NCBI RefSeq assembly: GCF_014193845.1
Contig: NZ_JACHZX010000011.1
Coordinates: 1-59,370 of the forward strand
Origin: Sphingomonas sp. BK345
GTDB lineage: Bacteria; Pseudomonadota; Alphaproteobacteria; Sphingomonadales; Sphingomonadaceae
DNA: 59,370 nucleotides
Direction of reading: 5' to 3'
Shown: in pieces, positions 47,886 to 57,230 of the stretch
Position numbering within the stretch: the first letter of the stretch is position 1
How the letters are laid out: each line of letters starts with the position of its first letter
The notes under the pieces: generated by a model
What the model saw: only the letters and a program-made list of their open reading frames with translations
Told to the model about the DNA's origin: nothing
The model's database searches: none
Made by a program: the position numbers and the translations under genes

Positions 47886-50315
47886 CTACACCGAGGAGCG
47901 CTGCTCCCCGCCCGGCGTCTCGGCGCGCCCCAACCCGTTCGCCGGATCGCGCGAGAGCAGCTCGAGCCGCTGCGGCACCGTCCCCAGCTCGATCCCCTTG
48001 TCGCGAAAACGGCGCAGCAGCACCGTGAAGACCGCGCTGCGGGCGCTGTACGCGGCACGCGGAGAGCCGACATGCGCGAAGCAGTTGAAGAAGATTCGCC
48101 CGTCCGCGATCGAGTCGATGAAGATCGCGGGGGCCGGATCGTCGAGGATGGCGCTCTCGTCGGCGAAGGTCTGGGAAACGATCGCGCGCACCTCGTCGGC
48201 GTCGCTGTCCAGCGGCACCGAGAATTGCACCTGGATGCGGCCGAGCGGGCTCGCCAGCGTCTTGTTGAGCACCGACTTGGTGATCAGCTCGCTGTTGGGC
48301 ACGATCAGCGTGGAATGGTCGGCCAGCGCGATCTCGGTCGAGCGCACGCTGATGCGCTTGACGTCGCCCTCGTCGGTGCCGACGCGGATCCAGTCGCCGA
48401 TCTTGATCGGGCGCTCCGCCAGCAGGATCAGCCCCGACACGAAGTTGGAGGTGATCGCCTGCAGGCCGAAGCCGATCCCGACCGACAGCGCCGAGAGCAG
48501 CAGCGCGATCCGCTCGACGCCGATACCGAGCGAGGCCAGCGCCCAGATCACCGCCAGCGCGACGCCGACGTAGCGCGCCACCAGGCTGACCGAGTTGCGC
48601 CCCGAGCCGTCGAGGTCGGTGACGGGCAGATAGCGCTGCTCGAGCCAGCGCATGAAGCCGCGCACCAGCGCCAGCCCGATGAACAGCACCACCACGCCGC
48701 GCAGGATCGTCCCGGGCGAGATCGCGATACCGCCGACCTGCACGCCTTGCGCCAGCGTGCCCAGCCGAGACACGAGCGCTCCCACGCCGTTGCCGCCGTT
48801 GAAGGGCGAGAACAGCAGACCCAGCGCGAACAGCGCCAGCGTCAGCCGCAGCACGCCCGAGGCGAGCACGCCGAACTGCTCGATCAGCGCGCCGCGCACA
48901 CCGAGCGCGCGTGACAGCGTGCGCCCGAGCCCGCCATCGCGCACGAAAACGGTGGTGGCGACGTCGTCGATCGCCGCCATCAGCAGGAAGGTGGCGCAGC
49001 CGAGCACGGTCGCCCAGGCGACGATCCGGACGATGAACGAGGCCAACCCGACATAGCCGAGCAGCAGCGCGAACGTCGCCACCACGACCACCGTCCAGGC
49101 CACCAGCGAGGCGGCGCCCAGCCCGGCGCGTGCCGGCGCCTGGTCGTCCTCCGCGCGCGCCGCGCGCAGCCGGCCGAGCGCGACCAGCGCGGCGGCCAGG
49201 ATCAGCAGGTGGAGCAGCGCGACGAGCACCTGGGTCGCGCTCAGCGCCGCGGCACTCGCGCCGACGATCTGATTGAACGCGTTGACGGCGATGGAGAGGA
49301 AGGCGACCGCGGCGAGCAGCCAGCTGAAGGGTCGCAGCCGCGCCGCGACATCGTCGGCGATCGGCGCGACGCGCCAGCTCGGCTGGTGGCGCATCAGCAC
49401 CGCGCCCGTGACCGCGACGGTGAAGCCCGCGAACGAGCTCGCCTGCACGAACGTGTCCGCCAGCCCGTTGACCGCCGCGGGCACCAGCCCCGCCCAGCGC
49501 AGCCCCTGCACCAGCGCGAAGCTGGCCAGTAGCGGGGTGAGCGTGCCGACCAGCACGCGCCAGATCGCGTTGCCCGAGCGGCGTACGCGATGGCCGGGGG
49601 CGTCGTCGATCAGGAAGCGCAGGCCGATCCGCACCGCCGCGGCGCGGCCGGGCAGCGCGATCGCCAGCGCGACGAGCAGCCCGAGCAACGCCGGCCAGAC
49701 CGGCGCCTCGCGCCAGCCGGCGGCGAGCTGGCGCGTCGCCTGCGTGACCACCACCTCGATCCGGCGCAGGTCGCGCGGGGCGGCCTGCAGCACCGCGCCC
49801 CAGAAGCCGGGGGAAAGCGGCGAAGGGACGTGCGCCGCGATCGTCTGGCTGAACTGCTCGGCCTCGGTGCGGTCGATTTCCTCGACCAGCTGTTGCGCCT
49901 CGACCGCGATCAGCCGGCCGCGCTTGCTGTTCGAGTCGATCGCGGTGCGCTGCCGCGCCAGCCGCGCGCGCTGCGCGGCGAGGTCGGCCGCCTCGCCAGC
50001 GGCGGCAGGGCCGAGCTGCGCGGCGCGCGCGTCGACGAGCGCGAGCTGGTCGGTGAGGTCGTCGGCGGCGGCGGCGGCGTCCTCGCGCGCGGCGTTGACC
50101 CGCTCGCGCAGCGTGTCGCGTGCCTCGCGGTCGGTCGACTGGTCGAGCGCGCCGTCGACCGAGCGCACCTCGCGCTCGGCCTTGATCAGCCGCGCCGTGG
50201 CGGCGGTGACCGGGTCGACCTGCGCGGCGGCGAGCGGCGCCAGCAGAAGCGCGAGCAGCGCCAGCAGCAACAGCGCGGCGGCGCGCACCCGAGCGGACAG
50301 CGGAGAGCACGTCAT
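47886..50315 (-). CDS. DUF3772-containing MscS-family mechanosensitive channel
   Basis: An 809-residue inner-membrane protein. A signal sequence of about 32 residues (ending near LAAAQ) leads into a large periplasmic, coiled-coil-like DUF3772 domain (residues about 35-180), then many transmembrane helices and the MscS pore-lining helix (VGIGFGLQAITSNFVSGLILLAERPIKIGDWIRVG) with the beta domain after it. It should open under osmotic downshock to release solutes, complementing trehalose made by the treYZ genes. It precedes the GGDEF-EAL gene on the same strand by about 270 bp. The family's gating details are unknown. Confidence 0.92.
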   Translation of the reverse strand: MTCSPLSARVRAAALLLLALLALLLAPLAAAQVDPVTAATARLIKAEREVRSVDGALDQSTDREARDTLRERVNAAREDAAAAADDLTDQLALVDARAAQLGPAAAGEAADLAAQRARLARQRTAIDSNSKRGRLIAVEAQQLVEEIDRTEAEQFSQTIAAHVPSPLSPGFWGAVLQAAPRDLRRIEVVVTQATRQLAAGWREAPVWPALLGLLVALAIALPGRAAAVRIGLRFLIDDAPGHRVRRSGNAIWRVLVGTLTPLLASFALVQGLRWAGLVPAAVNGLADTFVQASSFAGFTVAVTGAVLMRHQPSWRVAPIADDVAARLRPFSWLLAAVAFLSIAVNAFNQIVGASAAALSATQVLVALLHLLILAAALVALGRLRAARAEDDQAPARAGLGAASLVAWTVVVVATFALLLGYVGLASFIVRIVAWATVLGCATFLLMAAIDDVATTVFVRDGGLGRTLSRALGVRGALIEQFGVLASGVLRLTLALFALGLLFSPFNGGNGVGALVSRLGTLAQGVQVGGIAISPGTILRGVVVLFIGLALVRGFMRWLEQRYLPVTDLDGSGRNSVSLVARYVGVALAVIWALASLGIGVERIALLLSALSVGIGFGLQAITSNFVSGLILLAERPIKIGDWIRVGTDEGDVKRISVRSTEIALADHSTLIVPNSELITKSVLNKTLASPLGRIQVQFSVPLDSDADEVRAIVSQTFADESAILDDPAPAIFIDSIADGRIFFNCFAHVGSPRAAYSARSAVFTVLLRRFRDKGIELGTVPQRLELLSRDPANGLGRAETPGGEQRSSV

Positions 50316-50581
50316 CGCCGCGGCGATAGCAGAGCGGGCGGGGGCGCGGCCAGAGTGCGGGAGGGGCCACCTCCGGCGTCACCTTCTCGCCTACTCTTCC
50401 GCGCGCACTCGGTCTTTTCCCGTCGTCATCACGTCAGTGGCGCAGTGAAATGGGGGGCGGTCGCGAAGGCGTGCGTCGGCGGTGGCGCCGATCCGGCGCG
50501 CGACAGCGACGCGAGATCCTGCGCTTCCCCGCTCCCCCTCGGCGCCGTTCCGCCCTACACCGTCGTCGAAGGGAGACGGGT

Positions 50582-52081
50582 GTGGCGGAGCGGGAGCGGG
50601 TGAGGCGCGTGGTGATCCTCGGCGGCGGCACCGCCGGCTGGATGACCGCGATCGCGCTCGCGCGCCAGCTTGGGCGCTCGGTGGAGATCACCTTGCTCGA
50701 GTCGGAGGAGATCGGCACCGTGGGCGTCGGCGAGGCGACGATCCCGACGATCCACTGGTTCAACCAGCTGATCGGGCTCGACGAGGCGGCGTTCCTGCGG
50801 GCCACGGGGGCGACCTACAAACTCGGCATCGAGTTCGTCGACTGGGCGCGGCCGGGGCACCGCTATTTTCACCCGTTCGGCCACTATGGCGCGGCGCTGC
50901 CGGGGGTCGCCTTCCACCACCGCTGGCTGCGCGCGCGGGCGGAGGGGCTCGATCTGCCGCTCGCCGCGCTGTCGCTGGCCACGCAGGCGGCGCTCGCCGG
51001 TCATTTCGCCAAGCCGGCGGCGGAGCAGCGTTCGATCTTGTCGACGCTCGGCTATGCCTATCATTTCGACGCCGGGCGCTACGCCGCGCATCTGCGCGGG
51101 CTCGCCGAGGCGGCCGGGGTGGTGCGGGTCGAGGGTCGGCTCGCCACGGTCGAGCGCGACGCGGGCAGCGGCCGCGTCACCGCGCTCACCACCCAGCGCG
51201 GCGAGCGGCTCGCGGGCGAGCTGTTCGTCGATTGCTCGGGCTTCCGCGCGCTGCTGATCGCGGGCGAGATGGGCGCGCGCTACGACGATTGGTCGCACTG
51301 GCTGATGTGCGACCGCGCGGTGGCGGTGCCCAGCGCGGCGACGCGGCCGACGCTGCCGTACACGCGCTCGATCGCGCGCGCGGGCGGCTGGCAGTGGCGC
51401 ATCCCGCTGCAGCATCGCACCGGCAACGGTTATGTCTATGCCTCGCCCTTTCTCTCCGACGACGAGGCGGCGGCGACGCTGCTCGCCGGTCTCGACGGCG
51501 CGGCGTTGGGCGAGCCGCGTTTCCTGCGCTTCACCGCGGGCGCCCGGCCCGAGCCGTGGCGCGGCAACGTCGTCGCGATCGGGCTAACGGCGGGCTTCCT
51601 CGAGCCGCTCGAATCGACCAGCATCCACCTGATCCAGAGCGGCATCGCCAAGCTGCTGACGCTTTTCCCCGAACGCGGCGACGATGCGGCGCTCGCGGCG
51701 CGCTACAACCGGCTGATGGCGGCGGAGATGGAGCGGATCCGCGACTTTCTGATCCTCCACTATCACGCGCAGCGCGGGAAGCTCGATCCGCTGTGGGAGG
51801 CGTGCCGCGCGATGACACTGCCCGACGCGCTGCTGGAGCGCGAGGCGCTGTACCGCCGCGGCGGGCGGCTGATGCTGGAGGCCGACGAGCTGTTCCGCGA
51901 GACGAGCTGGCTGGCGGTGCTGGAGGGTCAGGGGATCGCGGCCGAGGGCTATCACCCGCTCGCCGACGCGCTCGACGGCGCTGCCAACATCGAGCAGGTG
52001 CGCGCGCTCGCCGCGCTGATCGCGCGCGCCGCGCCGACGCTGCCGACGCACGACGACGCGCTGGCCGCGGCGATGGGGTGA
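50582..52081 (+). CDS. Flavin-dependent tryptophan-type halogenase
   Basis: A 499-residue FADH2-dependent halogenase. It shows the N-terminal FAD motif GGGTAGW, VGVGEATIP, Lys80 in ATYKLGIEF matching the essential PrnA Lys79, the diagnostic WxWxIP motif as WQWRIP near 270, and Glu in EPLESTS near 340 matching the catalytic Glu. The GTG start at 50582 follows GAAGGGAGACGG; longer upstream frames are arginine-rich noise. It should need a flavin reductase, which is not adjacent. It stands alone, divergent from the channel gene across about 265 bp (no clear promoter seen) and convergent with the exported glucanase-like gene. Substrate is unknown; it may halogenate an indole or phenol, or something entirely different. 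Confidence 0.87.
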   Translation: MAERERVRRVVILGGGTAGWMTAIALARQLGRSVEITLLESEEIGTVGVGEATIPTIHWFNQLIGLDEAAFLRATGATYKLGIEFVDWARPGHRYFHPFGHYGAALPGVAFHHRWLRARAEGLDLPLAALSLATQAALAGHFAKPAAEQRSILSTLGYAYHFDAGRYAAHLRGLAEAAGVVRVEGRLATVERDAGSGRVTALTTQRGERLAGELFVDCSGFRALLIAGEMGARYDDWSHWLMCDRAVAVPSAATRPTLPYTRSIARAGGWQWRIPLQHRTGNGYVYASPFLSDDEAAATLLAGLDGAALGEPRFLRFTAGARPEPWRGNVVAIGLTAGFLEPLESTSIHLIQSGIAKLLTLFPERGDDAALAARYNRLMAAEMERIRDFLILHYHAQRGKLDPLWEACRAMTLPDALLEREALYRRGGRLMLEADELFRETSWLAVLEGQGIAAEGYHPLADALDGAANIEQVRALAALIARAAPTLPTHDDALAAAMG

Positions 52082-52115
52082 GGATGGTTGGTCGCCTCCC
52101 GCTTTCATCCTCCCC

Positions 52116-52209
52116 GTCATCCCGGACTTGGTCCGGGATCCACCGGGCCGCGCATTCCGCAAGCGTTGCTCGCGCGGAGGAGCGGATCCCGGAACGAGTC
52201 CGGGATGAC
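52116..52209. repeat. Intergenic paired-hairpin repeat, family B
   Basis: CCCGGACTTGGTCCGGG and CCCGGAACGAGTCCGGG are the inverted arms, bounded by GTCAT and ATGAC. It lies between the convergent halogenase and the exported glycosidase-like gene. Confidence 0.83.
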
Positions 52210-52231
52210 GGAAGAGATTAGCGCCGCCCGC

Positions 52232-54262
52232 TCACCGCGGCGGGCGAACCGCCAGATAGACCGTGCTCCACAGCTGCGCCGCGTTGGACTCATCGACGTC
52301 CTTCTTGCCCGCGCCGAACGGCACCACCGCATAGTGCCCGTCGCGATAGGCCCAGGACCACAGCTCCGAGCTCTGCGTCGCGCGCGTCGCAGCGATGGCG
52401 CGCCACAGCCGTGCCTGCGCGTCGGTCAGCACCGCGCGGGTCGAGGCGGGCAGGTCGCGGCGCTTCAGCTGCCGTTCCAGCCCGGCGGCGAACAACGCCT
52501 GCTGCCACGACCATACGACCGCGCCGTGATAGGCCGCGGGCGTGAAGCGCGCCTGCGTCGCCGCGTCCGCCAGCGCCGGGTTGGCGACGAGCAGGCCGAT
52601 GTCGGTCATCAGCCCGGCGGGAAAGGGACGCGCCAGCGCGGCGACGTCGCGCTCCAGCTCGGCCGCTGGCGGCTCACCGAAGAGCAGCGCGAAGCCCTCG
52701 TCCGAGTTGAGGATCGGCACCGCGCGGCCGCGCGCGTCGAGCGACAGCGCGTGATAGACCAGCGGCGCCTGACCCAGGCTTGCCAGCGCCGGCGCGGCGG
52801 GGACGCCGAGTGTGCGCGCATAGGCCGCGATCTTCGGTGCCGCCGCGCGCGCGGGCAGCTCGACGCGGAACAGCGCCGGCGCGCGCTCGCGCCACGTCGC
52901 CGCCATCGCCGCGGCACGCGCGAGGCCGGCGCGGTCTGACGGGCTCACATACGGTTCGAGCAGCCCCGCCGCGCTCAGCCGGGCCGCGGCGTCGAGCGCG
53001 GCGGGAACCAGGACGGCGTTGACGTCATAGGGGTAGCGCCCGCGCCCGAGCCCCTCCTCGCTGTCGCGCCACTGACCGGTCATGCGGCCGGGGCGCAGCG
53101 CGACGAGTCGGTCCACCGCGGGTGCCTCGGCGAAGGCGCGCGCGCGCTCGATCACCAGCCGCAGGTTGCGCAGCAGCGCCGCGCCGGCGGGCTCGCTGGT
53201 GCCCGGACGCGCCTCGCTCGCGATCGGGCGTGCCAGGAAGGCGCGCGCGCGGGCCGGGTCGGCGTGTTCGAGCAGATAGGCGGCGGCTACCGGCGCGAGC
53301 ATGAAGTCGTCGTCGATCATGGCATAGTCGAGTGTGGCGGCGTCTCCGCTGCGCCCGGCCTTGCGATTCTCCAGCAGCGCGAACTCGGACAGGCCTTCCT
53401 CGTGCGCGACGTCGCCGTCGGCGGCGAGCCGCGCCAGCACCGCGCCGAGCCCCGCCTCGATCGCGGTGGGCTGGAGCGCGGGCATGAGCAGCCGCACCGA
53501 CATCAGCGTGTCGCGTCCGAAATAGGTGTCGAAGCGCCACGAACCCGCCAGGAACTTCTCGCGATAGCTGAGGAAGCGCAGGGCATTGCGCGCCTGGGGA
53601 TCGTCGGCGGCGTCAGCGTTGAGCAGATCGGGCAGCGCGATGCCGGTGAGCGGCGTGTCACCTGTCGCGGCGGTGATCTCGAGCTGGATGCGGCCGTCGC
53701 GTCCCGCCACCAGCGCACCGCGTTCGATCCGGCCGGCGAGCACGCGCAAGCCGAGCCGGTAGCCGGGCGCGCCGTCGGCGCGGTCGCGCGCGTAGGTGAT
53801 GGTGTCGCGGCCGAAACGGGGAGCGACCGCCAACTCGGGCGGGAAGCGCCCGACGCTCTGATAGTCGCGCAGGAAGCGGACGTTCGACAGCACGGCCTGA
53901 CGCAGCGCCAGCCGCGGCGCGGCGACGCTGGCGGTGGCGCGGAGGCCGTGAAGCGGGCGGCCGCGCGCGTCGGCGAGCGTGATCGCCGCGGGTGCGCGGT
54001 CGAGCCGCCACGTCACCGGGGCGGCGGTGCGCTCGAACCAGAGGCCGACTCCGCTATTGCCCGCCGGGAAGGCGACGAGGATACGCGGCTCGGCGCCCTC
54101 GCGCAGCAGCAGGTGCGCCGCGGTGGCGCCGTCGCGCAGGAAGGCGTTGAGGTTGTCGCCCTCGCTCAGCTGATAGGCAAGCGCGGGCGGACGCTGGGCG
54201 AGCGCCACCCCGGCGCTGCCCGCAAGCAGCAGCGCGGCGAGGAGGCGGGCGACGCGGGTCAT
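52232..54262 (-). CDS. Exported debranching-enzyme-like (alpha/alpha)6-barrel protein
   Basis: A 676-residue predicted periplasmic protein with a signal peptide of about 22 residues (ending VALA-Q). The first 230 residues are beta-rich. The second part is helical and starts with SWRFDTYFGRDTLMSVRLLMP (about 245), which resembles the WFGRDT element of amylo-alpha-1,6-glucosidases and GH15/GH63-like six-hairpin enzymes; HEEGLSEFALLENRKAG and WSWQQALFAAGLERQ are other landmarks. It is about 180 bp downstream of a TonB receptor on the same strand, so it may digest what the receptor imports. No named family is certain; catalytic residues are not assigned. A glycan-binding non-enzyme is also possible. 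Confidence 0.65.
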   Translation of the reverse strand: MTRVARLLAALLLAGSAGVALAQRPPALAYQLSEGDNLNAFLRDGATAAHLLLREGAEPRILVAFPAGNSGVGLWFERTAAPVTWRLDRAPAAITLADARGRPLHGLRATASVAAPRLALRQAVLSNVRFLRDYQSVGRFPPELAVAPRFGRDTITYARDRADGAPGYRLGLRVLAGRIERGALVAGRDGRIQLEITAATGDTPLTGIALPDLLNADAADDPQARNALRFLSYREKFLAGSWRFDTYFGRDTLMSVRLLMPALQPTAIEAGLGAVLARLAADGDVAHEEGLSEFALLENRKAGRSGDAATLDYAMIDDDFMLAPVAAAYLLEHADPARARAFLARPIASEARPGTSEPAGAALLRNLRLVIERARAFAEAPAVDRLVALRPGRMTGQWRDSEEGLGRGRYPYDVNAVLVPAALDAAARLSAAGLLEPYVSPSDRAGLARAAAMAATWRERAPALFRVELPARAAAPKIAAYARTLGVPAAPALASLGQAPLVYHALSLDARGRAVPILNSDEGFALLFGEPPAAELERDVAALARPFPAGLMTDIGLLVANPALADAATQARFTPAAYHGAVVWSWQQALFAAGLERQLKRRDLPASTRAVLTDAQARLWRAIAATRATQSSELWSWAYRDGHYAVVPFGAGKKDVDESNAAQLWSTVYLAVRPPR

Positions 54263-54315
54263 GATCGGGCTCCGGATGTGGGTGGCAGACGCATCAGCAC
54301 TGTAGCCGTTGCCGT

Positions 54316-54390
54316 GGTCCTGCGCACGCAGGAGCCCAGGATCGCGGCCGTCGCGCTCTCGTCGCCGTGCTCCTGCGTGCGCAGGAGCAC
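54316..54390. repeat. Tandem hairpin repeats, family E, copy 5
   Basis: Two hairpins: TCCTGCG-CA-CGCAGGA (54318-54333) and the perfect 11-bp GTGCTCCTGCG-TG-CGCAGGAGCAC (54367-54390). They lie between the TonB receptor gene and the exported glycosidase-like gene, and may end or attenuate the receptor transcript. Confidence 0.85.
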
Positions 54391-54441
54391 AGTGCGGGGG
54401 AGCGGCTGAGGACGACCCATCCTCTCCGCTCGCCCCGGTCC

Positions 54442-57066
54442 TCAGAACCGCAGCGTGACCGACCCGCCATAGGTCGGGCCGACGATGCCGCGGGCGTAGA
54501 AGAAGCCCTGGGTGATCGCCTGGGTCTGGCCCTGGCGCGGGTTGCCCTCCGTCAGGCCGACGACGTTGAAAATGTTCTCGGCGTTGAAGCTCACCTGCAG
54601 CTGCGGCGTGACGTTGACGTTGATCCCCGCGCTGGTGACGCCATAGCCGGGCAGCGCGACGCCGTTGCCCGCATCGGCGAAGATCTTGCCGACGTATTTA
54701 TAGCGCGCGAAGATGTCGCCGAGACCGTTCGGCAGCTGGATCGCCGGCGTCACGGTCCACAAGGTGGAGGGCGTGCGCTCGGGGCGATTGCCCTCATAGC
54801 CCGCCTGGGTAGCGCCATCGAGCTGGAGGTTCTCGAGCCGCGGATCCTGGAACACCGCCTGGCCGTCGATCGAGAACCAGCGCACCGGCCGGATCACCGC
54901 GTCGATCTCGATGCCCTTGGTGCGCAGGTCGGCGTTGATGTTCTGTTGCTGCGCCGGGTTCTCGGGGTTGGCGAAATTGTAGTTCTGGTCGTCGAAGTTG
55001 GTGCGGAACACCGTGACCGAGCCGCTGAAGAAGCGCTGATACTGGTAGCGGATTCCGGCCTCGTACAATTTGATCGTGGTGATCGGGTCGGCGCTGTTGG
55101 TCTGGAAGCCGTCGGCGTAGCGCGCGTAGATCGAGAGGTTCGGCGTGATCAGATAGTTGGCGCCGACCGTCCAGGCGATCTTCTCCTGGCTGCGGTTGAG
55201 CGTGGTATATTGGCCCGCGAAGGTAGGGCCGACATAGCGGACAACGCCACCGACCCCCGTCGGCACCTGTTGCTGGAAGACGCCGGGCCGTACCTCGTCG
55301 ATCCGGTTGGCCGCATCGATCGCCGCGGCGTCGATGCCGTCACGCGCGGTCGACTGGATGTTCTCGAAGCGGATGCCGCCGTCGATGCGGAGCTTGCCGA
55401 TCGCGAGCTCGTCGTTGGCGTAGAGCGACACGGCATTGTCGTCGCGCACGCGGATGCCGTTGCCCCAGTCGCCGTAAGAGACCAGCCCGTTATCGCTCAG
55501 CGTGCCGATCACGTTGTTGCCGCCGTCGAGCGCGACGATGTCGTAGATGTCGCTGTTGTTGCGCACGTCGTTGACGACGCTGGCGACCGCCGACTGGTTC
55601 TGGCGACGGTGGACGGCGTAATACATCATGCCCGCGGTGAGCGAGTTGGTGAAGCTGCCGCCCTGATATTCCCAGCGCCCGCCCAGGTTGAGCCCGAAGT
55701 CATGCGCGTCGAGCCGATCGTGGTTGAGCGTGGTGCGCTGGAGGAAGCCGTTGCCGTTGAGCGCGTTGAGCTCGCTCGTCTGATTGGCGCCGATCACCGT
55801 GCCGGTGCGCAGGTTGCGGATGCCGAAGCTCACCCGCGCCGGGAAGGCGACCGCGCCGGCACTGAGCAGGTCGTTGATCGGCGAGCCGCTGCCCGGAGTC
55901 AAATAGCTCACCGCGCTCGCCAGACCGGCGTTGCCGGTGCCCGAGCCGGGGAACAGGCCGTTGAAGTCGTAGGAATAGTCGAGATAGCGGCTCCGCAGGA
56001 ACACGTCGAACGTGTCGGTCACCGGCTTCTCGAGATCGATCCGGAACTGGTTCGAGATCGACTTGATGCCCTGATCGTAGCGGAAGTTGCGGATGCCGTC
56101 GCTCTCGACGAACGTCGACACCGGCACCGCGATGTTGCGAAAGGCGTCACCGCCGATATTGTCGCGCTGCGTGTCGAGGCCCGGAAAACCGCTCGGCTCG
56201 CCGTTGTCGTAGCGGTACGGCATGCTGGCGTAATAGGCCGTGCTCATGTCGCCGCGCTTGGCGGACAGCCGCAGGAAGCCGCCGTCGTCGAAGCGGTATT
56301 CCAACATCGCCTTCACGCGATAGCCGTCATAGTCGAACGGGTTGCGCCGCACGCCCGGGCTGCTCTGGTAATAGCCGCCGATGCTGAAGGCGAGGTTCTG
56401 CGCCAAGGGCGCCGAGACGTAGAGATCGGCGCGCTTAAGTCCGTAATTATAATAGGTGCCGCGCGCGATCGCCTCGAACCGCTCCTGGTTGGGGCGCTTC
56501 GAGATGAAGTTGATCGTCGCGCCCGCGCCGTTGACGGTGAGCACGCCCGACGAGCCGCCCTTGACCGCCTCGAGCCGGTCGATCGTGAGGTCCTGCTGGA
56601 AGAAGAAGTCGGCACCGCCGCCGCCGTAGAGGATCGGCATGCCGTCCTCCTCGAGCTGAACGAAGCGCTGCCCGCCGCCCTGCAGGCCGCGCACCGAGTA
56701 GTTGTTCGACGCCTCACCCGCGGTGCCCTCGACGAAGATGCCGGGCACCAGCTCGAGCATGTCGGCGGTGGAGCGCGGCGCGCGGCGGTCGATGTCGTCG
56801 CGGGTGGCGTAGGTGATGTCGGCGGAGGAGGTGATCAGCGGACGGTCGCGCGAGGTCTGGCCGGTGACGACGATGTCCTGCAGCCCGTCGCCGTTGTCGG
56901 CCGCGGGCGCCGTATCGGGCGAGTCCTGCGCGGGGGATGGCGTGCCGGTTTGGTCGGCGGCCTGGGCGGCGGGGGGGCTGGCGACTGACTGGGCCAGCGC
57001 GGGCGCGGTCGGCAGCAGCGCGACGCCGGCGAGCAGGGCGGCGCGGCGCGTGGTGAGTAGCGGCAT
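54442..57066 (-). CDS. TonB-dependent outer-membrane receptor
   Basis: An 874-residue receptor. A signal peptide ends near APALA-Q, followed by a low-complexity linker, a TonB-box-like IVVTGQ near 65-70, a plug domain (ADMLELVPGIFVEG, LEAVKGGSSGVLTVNGAG) and a 22-strand barrel ending in GSVTLRF with C-terminal Phe. It should take up a large ligand such as an oligosaccharide or siderophore using TonB energy. The downstream exported six-hairpin-like enzyme favours a glucan-type ligand, but iron-chelate transport is not excluded. A LacI-type palindrome lies about 80 bases upstream of the ATG. Confidence 0.93.
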   Translation of the reverse strand: MPLLTTRRAALLAGVALLPTAPALAQSVASPPAAQAADQTGTPSPAQDSPDTAPAADNGDGLQDIVVTGQTSRDRPLITSSADITYATRDDIDRRAPRSTADMLELVPGIFVEGTAGEASNNYSVRGLQGGGQRFVQLEEDGMPILYGGGGADFFFQQDLTIDRLEAVKGGSSGVLTVNGAGATINFISKRPNQERFEAIARGTYYNYGLKRADLYVSAPLAQNLAFSIGGYYQSSPGVRRNPFDYDGYRVKAMLEYRFDDGGFLRLSAKRGDMSTAYYASMPYRYDNGEPSGFPGLDTQRDNIGGDAFRNIAVPVSTFVESDGIRNFRYDQGIKSISNQFRIDLEKPVTDTFDVFLRSRYLDYSYDFNGLFPGSGTGNAGLASAVSYLTPGSGSPINDLLSAGAVAFPARVSFGIRNLRTGTVIGANQTSELNALNGNGFLQRTTLNHDRLDAHDFGLNLGGRWEYQGGSFTNSLTAGMMYYAVHRRQNQSAVASVVNDVRNNSDIYDIVALDGGNNVIGTLSDNGLVSYGDWGNGIRVRDDNAVSLYANDELAIGKLRIDGGIRFENIQSTARDGIDAAAIDAANRIDEVRPGVFQQQVPTGVGGVVRYVGPTFAGQYTTLNRSQEKIAWTVGANYLITPNLSIYARYADGFQTNSADPITTIKLYEAGIRYQYQRFFSGSVTVFRTNFDDQNYNFANPENPAQQQNINADLRTKGIEIDAVIRPVRWFSIDGQAVFQDPRLENLQLDGATQAGYEGNRPERTPSTLWTVTPAIQLPNGLGDIFARYKYVGKIFADAGNGVALPGYGVTSAGINVNVTPQLQVSFNAENIFNVVGLTEGNPRQGQTQAITQGFFYARGIVGPTYGGSVTLRF

Positions 57067-57142
57067 CTTCCCCTCCTGAGGAACGTGGGTCGCGTCACCC
57101 TCTCGATGGGGGTGGCGTCGACCGCGACTCTATGCCGGCGTT

Positions 57143-57150
57143 AATCGATT
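57143..57150. promoter_or_regulatory. Candidate LacI-type operator before the TonB receptor
   Basis: A perfect 8-base palindrome, AATCGATT, with outer T...A positions only partly matching (TTAATCGATTTC). LacI-family sites often have a central CG and this AT-rich flank. It is 77-84 bases before the receptor start, in the only AT-rich patch of the gap. Confidence 0.4.
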
Positions 57151-57196
57151 TCAAAGATGCGACGGGACCGTATCGGAACGATCCCGCCGCAGCTGT

Positions 57197-57223
57197 GGCC
57201 GGCGCGCAACGGTAGCGCCGGCC
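57197..57223 (-). terminator. Terminator-like hairpin after the Mn-catalase gene
   Basis: GGCCGGCGC and GCGCCGGCC form a perfect 9-bp stem with a 9-base loop, starting 8 bases beyond the catalase stop codon. No T-run follows, so termination may rely on the stem or on Rho. Confidence 0.6.
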
Positions 57224-57230
57224 GTGCGGC

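Noticed and set aside
54367..56988. 873-residue plus-strand frame opposite the TonB receptor
   Set aside because: The minus-strand receptor has a signal peptide, plug and barrel end; the opposite frame is an Arg/Val/Asp-rich shadow.
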